This document shows positions 61,185 through 64,000 of a DNA stretch of 64,000 bases, piece by piece. Location: positions 372,001 to 436,000 of the forward strand of contig NZ_BDBD01000004.1 of NCBI RefSeq assembly GCF_001612805.1. The letters run 5' to 3'. Below the pieces are notes generated by a model, which did not search any database, was not told where the DNA came from, and saw only the letters and a list, made by a program, of their open reading frames with translations. This stretch comes from Nocardia coubleae NBRC 108252 (lineage in GTDB: Bacteria > Actinomycetota > Actinomycetes > Mycobacteriales > Mycobacteriaceae). The position numbers and the translations under genes were made by a program. The stretch's first letter is position 1, and every line of letters starts with the position of its first letter.

Positions 61185-61856
61185 GTGTTCGACCTGATCT
61201 CGGAGTATGACTCCCGAATCCTCGCTGCCTTCTGGGTGACCATCAAGCTGACGTTCTTCTCGGCGATCGGCGCCCTGATTCTCGGCACCATCGTCGCCGG
61301 AATGCGTGTGTCTCCCATCCCCGTCGCGCGCTGGGTCGGCACCGCCTACGTGTCGATCTTCCGCAACACCCCCCTGACGCTGATCATCGTGTTCTGCTCG
61401 CTCGGCCTCTACAGCACGCTGCGGTGGGAGCTGGCCGGTGATTCGATCAAGGACAACAACTACTGGTGGGCGATCATCGGATTGAGCGTCTACACCGCGG
61501 CTTTCGTGTGCGAATCGCTGCGGTCGGGCATCAACACCGTCCACATCGGGCAGTCCGAGGCGGGCCGCTCGCTGGGCTTCGGGTTCGCCCAGAATCTGCG
61601 CCTGATCGTGCTGCCACAGGCTTTCCGGGCCGTCATCGCCCCGCTGGGCAGCGTGCTGATCGCGCTGACCAAGAACTCGACGATCGCCTCGGTGATCGGC
61701 GTCGGTGAGGCCGCGTTCCTGATGAGCGAGATGAACGAGAACGAGGCCGCGGTGCTCGCCATCGGTGCGATCTTCGCGCTCGGCTTCGTCGTGCTCACCC
61801 TGCCGACCGGCTTGTTCTTCGGCTGGCTGGCCAAGCGATTCGAGGTTGTCCGGTGA
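61185..61856 (+). CDS. gluC: Glutamate ABC transporter permease GluC
   Basis: A 223-residue permease with five hydrophobic helices of the His/Glu/Gln/Arg/opine (HEAA) family. The EAA-type loop contacting the ATPase reads GQSEAGRSLGFGFAQNLRLIVLPQA. The N-terminal VFDLISEYDSRILAAFWVTIKLT places helix 1. The start is GTG 61185 with GGAGGA nine bases before; an earlier in-frame ATG would lie inside the post-gluB stem-loop region. It forms a heterodimeric channel with GluD. Its stop overlaps the gluD start (GTGA). Confidence 0.93.
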   Translation: MFDLISEYDSRILAAFWVTIKLTFFSAIGALILGTIVAGMRVSPIPVARWVGTAYVSIFRNTPLTLIIVFCSLGLYSTLRWELAGDSIKDNNYWWAIIGLSVYTAAFVCESLRSGINTVHIGQSEAGRSLGFGFAQNLRLIVLPQAFRAVIAPLGSVLIALTKNSTIASVIGVGEAAFLMSEMNENEAAVLAIGAIFALGFVVLTLPTGLFFGWLAKRFEVVR

Positions 61857-62749
61857 GTTCAGGCGCTTCGGTTCTGTTCGACGCTCCCGGCCCCAAGGCC
61901 CGGGTGCGGCACTGGATCTACTCGGTCCTGGTAGCGGCGGTGCTCGTCGCGATCGCGGTGTGGATGTTCCTGGCCTTCCAGCGCGAAGGCCAGTTCACCG
62001 CCGAGAAGTGGAAGCCGTTCCTCGAGGCCGAGGTCTGGGAGACCTATCTGCTGCCCGGTCTCGAGGGCACGCTCACGGCCGCGGTGCTCTCGATCATCGG
62101 TGCGCTGATCTTCGGCATGATCTTCGGCATCCTGCGCCTCTCGGATCACACCTGGGTGCGCTGGGTGGCGGGCGCGATCGTCGAGCTGGCCCGGGCCATC
62201 CCGGTGCTGATCCTGATGATCTTCCTGTTCGCCGTGTTCGGCGACTACAAGGTGTTCCCGTCCGATCAGCTCGCGCTGGCCGCGGTGGTCATCGCCCTGA
62301 TCGTCTACAACGCCTCCGTCATCGCCGAGATCGTGCGGGCGGGTATCCGGTCGCTGCCCAAGGGCCAGAGCGAGGCCGCCGTCGCGCTCGGCATGCGCAA
62401 GACCCAGCTGATGCGGCTGGTGCTGTTGCCGCAGGCGATCACCGCGATGCTGCCCGCGCTGGTCTCGCAGATGGTGGTGGTGCTCAAGGACACCGCGCTC
62501 GGCTACCAGATCACCTATGTGGAGCTGGTGCGCTCGGGTCAGCAGGTCGGTGCGGCGGAGCAGAACACGATCCCGGCCCTGATGGTGATCGCGGTCATCA
62601 TGATCTCGCTCAATATCGCGCTGTCGTTCCTGGCGACCCGGTTGGAGAAGCGGCTGCGGTCGCGGCGCAAGAAGGGCGGCGGTGCGGTGCTGGCCGCCGA
62701 CTCGATCGTCACCGATGCCGCACCCGGCGTGGACATCACCAAGAAGTAG
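61853..62749 (+). CDS. gluD: Glutamate ABC transporter permease GluD
   Basis: A 298-residue permease, longer than GluC because of an N-terminal cytoplasmic segment (FDAPGPKARVRHW) and a basic C-terminal tail (RLRSRRKKGGG). Five to six hydrophobic helices are present, and the EAA loop reads GQSEAAVALGMRKTQLMRLVLLPQA. It pairs with GluC to move glutamate across the membrane. GTG 61853 overlaps the gluC stop by 4 bp, giving coupled translation and equal subunit supply. The operon ends at a 13-bp terminator hairpin 12 bp after the stop. Confidence 0.94.
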   Translation: MSSGASVLFDAPGPKARVRHWIYSVLVAAVLVAIAVWMFLAFQREGQFTAEKWKPFLEAEVWETYLLPGLEGTLTAAVLSIIGALIFGMIFGILRLSDHTWVRWVAGAIVELARAIPVLILMIFLFAVFGDYKVFPSDQLALAAVVIALIVYNASVIAEIVRAGIRSLPKGQSEAAVALGMRKTQLMRLVLLPQAITAMLPALVSQMVVVLKDTALGYQITYVELVRSGQQVGAAEQNTIPALMVIAVIMISLNIALSFLATRLEKRLRSRRKKGGGAVLAADSIVTDAAPGVDITKK

Positions 62750-62760
62750 GTTCCGACCGT

Positions 62761-62793
62761 CGGGGCCCGGTCCGTACGTCGGACCGGGCCCCG
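62761..62793. terminator. Terminator between gluD and the dehydrogenase gene
   Basis: CGGGGCCCGGTCC at 62761-62773 and GGACCGGGCCCCG at 62781-62793 form a perfect 13-bp stem with loop GTACGTC. It lies between two converging genes and probably serves both. The flanks are not strongly T-rich. Confidence 0.8.
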
Positions 62794-62799
62794 TTCGTG

Positions 62800-63660
62800 T
62801 CAGCTGTCGTAGCGGTAGAAGCCCTCACCGGTCGACAGGCCGAGCTTGCCCTTGTCGATGTAGTTCTGTTTCAGCCAGTCGGCGAGCTTCTGTTCCTCCG
62901 GGCCGCCGTTGGTGAGGATGTTGTAGGGCGTGGTGAGCCCGACGATGTCGAGGATCTGCATCGGTCCCATCGGTGCGCCGGTCCCGATGCGCCAGGTCTC
63001 GTCGACGGCCTTCGGTTCGGCATAGCCGCCCGCGACCAGCCCCATGCCGGCGTTGAGGAACGGGACGAGCAGCGAGTTGAGCACGTAACCCGCCTTCTCC
63101 TTGTGCAATTCGATGGGCACCATGCCGATGTCGGAGGCGAACTTCACGACCGAGGCGAACACCTCCGGGTCGGTCTCCGGTGTGCCCATCACCTCGGCGG
63201 TGTTGAACTTCCACACGTGGTTGGCGAAATGCAGGGCGAGGAAACGGTCGGCGCGCCCGGTGAAACCGGCCATGTCGCTGGGCAGCAGCGTCGAGGAGTT
63301 CGTCGCGAAGACCGTGCGTTCCGGGGCGAGGCCGCCCAGCTTCGTGTACAGGTCGCGTTTGATGGACAGCACCTCCGGCACCGCCTCGACGACCAGGTCT
63401 GCGTCGGCGACCGCGGCGGCCAGGTCGGTGGTCAGCGTGATGCCCGCGGCCGTCGCCTCGGTCTTGGCGGTGTCGGCTCCGTTCACTTCGGCCTGGTAGG
63501 TCTTCGCGAGTTCGTCGAACCGGGTGCGGGCGGCGGCGATCGCCTTGTCGTCGATGTCGTAGGACGTCACGTCGAAGCCGTGGTACGCGGTCTGGAACGC
63601 TATCTGGGAACCGAGGACGCCGGTTCCGAGAACTGTCACCTTGCGGAATGCGATGGTCAT
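62800..63660 (-). CDS. 3-hydroxyacyl-CoA dehydrogenase
   Basis: A 286-residue enzyme of the 3-hydroxybutyryl-CoA dehydrogenase (FadB2/Hbd) type. The NAD-binding motif is VLGTGVLGSQIA near the N-terminus. ATNSSTLLPSDMA carries a catalytic-site Ser, the His is in LALHFANHVWK, and Glu lies shortly after in the VEVM-like stretch TAEVMG. The C-terminal domain has GYVLNSLLVPFLN and GAPMGPMQILDIVGL. It oxidises 3-hydroxyacyl-CoA in beta-oxidation or butanoate metabolism. The start is ATG 63660 behind GGGAGGAA. The gene stands alone, convergent with gluD. Confidence 0.92.
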   Translation of the reverse strand: MTIAFRKVTVLGTGVLGSQIAFQTAYHGFDVTSYDIDDKAIAAARTRFDELAKTYQAEVNGADTAKTEATAAGITLTTDLAAAVADADLVVEAVPEVLSIKRDLYTKLGGLAPERTVFATNSSTLLPSDMAGFTGRADRFLALHFANHVWKFNTAEVMGTPETDPEVFASVVKFASDIGMVPIELHKEKAGYVLNSLLVPFLNAGMGLVAGGYAEPKAVDETWRIGTGAPMGPMQILDIVGLTTPYNILTNGGPEEQKLADWLKQNYIDKGKLGLSTGEGFYRYDS

Positions 63661-63755
63661 GCGTGTTCCTCCCAGCGATGTCGGTGTGCCGGTGTGTAGC
63701 CACCGTCCATCATGGCCCGGCTGGTCGACATCGTGGGGAGGCGGTCCGGGGCGGG

Positions 63756-64000
63756 TCAGCTGGCTGTGACGAGGCCTTCGGCGATCATCCAGTCTCGGGC
63801 GACGTCGGCGGGTTCGCGACCGTCGATGTCGACCTGGCGGTTGAGTTCGGTGATGACCTCGTTGGTGAGTCGGGCCGAGATCGGCGCCATGATGTCGACC
63901 ACACGGGGGTTGGCGTCGGCGAATGGGCCGTGCATCACCAGGGCCGCGTTGTACTTGGGGAAGAAGCCCTTGTCGTCTTCGAGCAGCACCAGGTCCAGGG
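63756..64000 (-). CDS. Osmoprotectant/glycine betaine-binding protein, 3' end
   Basis: The last 80 or so codons of a gene whose start lies beyond the right edge. The sequence LVLLEDDKGFFPKYNAALVMH followed by RLTNEVITELNRQVDIDGR and a C-terminal DWMIAEGLV is typical of the second lobe of ProX/OpuAC-like substrate-binding proteins of glycine betaine, proline or choline ABC importers. ABC permease and ATPase genes would be expected just outside the window. The reading frame is open to position 64000. Confidence 0.75.
   Translation of the reverse strand, partial: LDLVLLEDDKGFFPKYNAALVMHGPFADANPRVVDIMAPISARLTNEVITELNRQVDIDGREPADVARDWMIAEGLVTAS

Overview
The window is high-GC actinobacterial chromosome, most likely Nocardia (Nocardiaceae). 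SigB, IdeR, AhpC, AhpD and LexA are close to the mycobacterial proteins, and GTG starts and 4-nt ATGA/GTGA overlaps are common. From memory, much of it follows the M. tuberculosis Rv2710-Rv2733c order (sigB, ideR, PAC2 protein, PhzF protein, nrdR, SOS gene, lexA, hflX, dapF, miaA, Rv2728c-like, DUF349, miaB), with other modules inserted. I see no tRNA, rRNA, CRISPR array, insertion sequence or prophage. No gene-free stretch exceeds 300 bp.

Layout. 1-9.8 kb: a partial SWIM protein, a divergent SDR/TetR pair, a DEAD/DEAH helicase, a BrkB/YihY membrane protein, DUF3039 and DUF3099 proteins, an MFS transporter, a VOC protein and a large methyltransferase. 10-17 kb: sigB behind an ECF-type stress promoter, an overlapping antisense pair (GNAT/acyl-CoA-synthetase-like protein acetyltransferase and AcuC deacetylase), then the ideR-galE operon. 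17-25.2 kb: a DUF4192 protein, a lipoprotein, a PAC2 protein, a Ski2-like helicase, and a two-gene polyamine operon: a fold-III decarboxylase followed by one polypeptide joining S-adenosylmethionine decarboxylase to spermidine synthase. 25.3-29.6 kb: an unknown gene, a TetR-controlled SDR/tautomerase unit with two identical operators, and the bioYMN biotin transporter behind a BioQ-like box. 29.7-32.7 kb: oxyR divergent from ahpC-ahpD, then a PhzF protein.

32.7-40.4 kb is the most unusual part. It holds an ECF-sigma-like protein whose sigma-2 domain is split by about 270 residues of Asp/Gly/Arg/His-rich repeat and whose C-terminus resembles an anti-sigma domain. Next to it are a DUF5134 membrane protein, a GNAT enzyme, a MoxR ATPase with its VWA/metallopeptidase partner (broken by one in-frame TAG), a class III aminotransferase and a Pr6Pr membrane protein. 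40.6-49.2 kb: hrpA, nrdR, a secreted protein of unknown function, the SOS gene pair around lexA, and a pirin. 49.3-57.7 kb: an acyltransferase and the overlapping chain Rv2728c-like, miaA, SpoU methyltransferase, dapF, hflX, then a DUF349 protein and a membrane protein coupled to miaB. 59.4-64 kb: the gluABCD glutamate transporter with a hairpin-rich leader, a 3-hydroxyacyl-CoA dehydrogenase and the end of an osmoprotectant-type binding protein.

The common themes are stress and redox control (sigB, oxyR-ahpCD, lexA, ideR), small-molecule supply (biotin, glutamate, polyamines), tRNA modification (miaA, miaB) and reversible protein acetylation. All assignments come from reading the sequence and recalled family knowledge. 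No database search was run.
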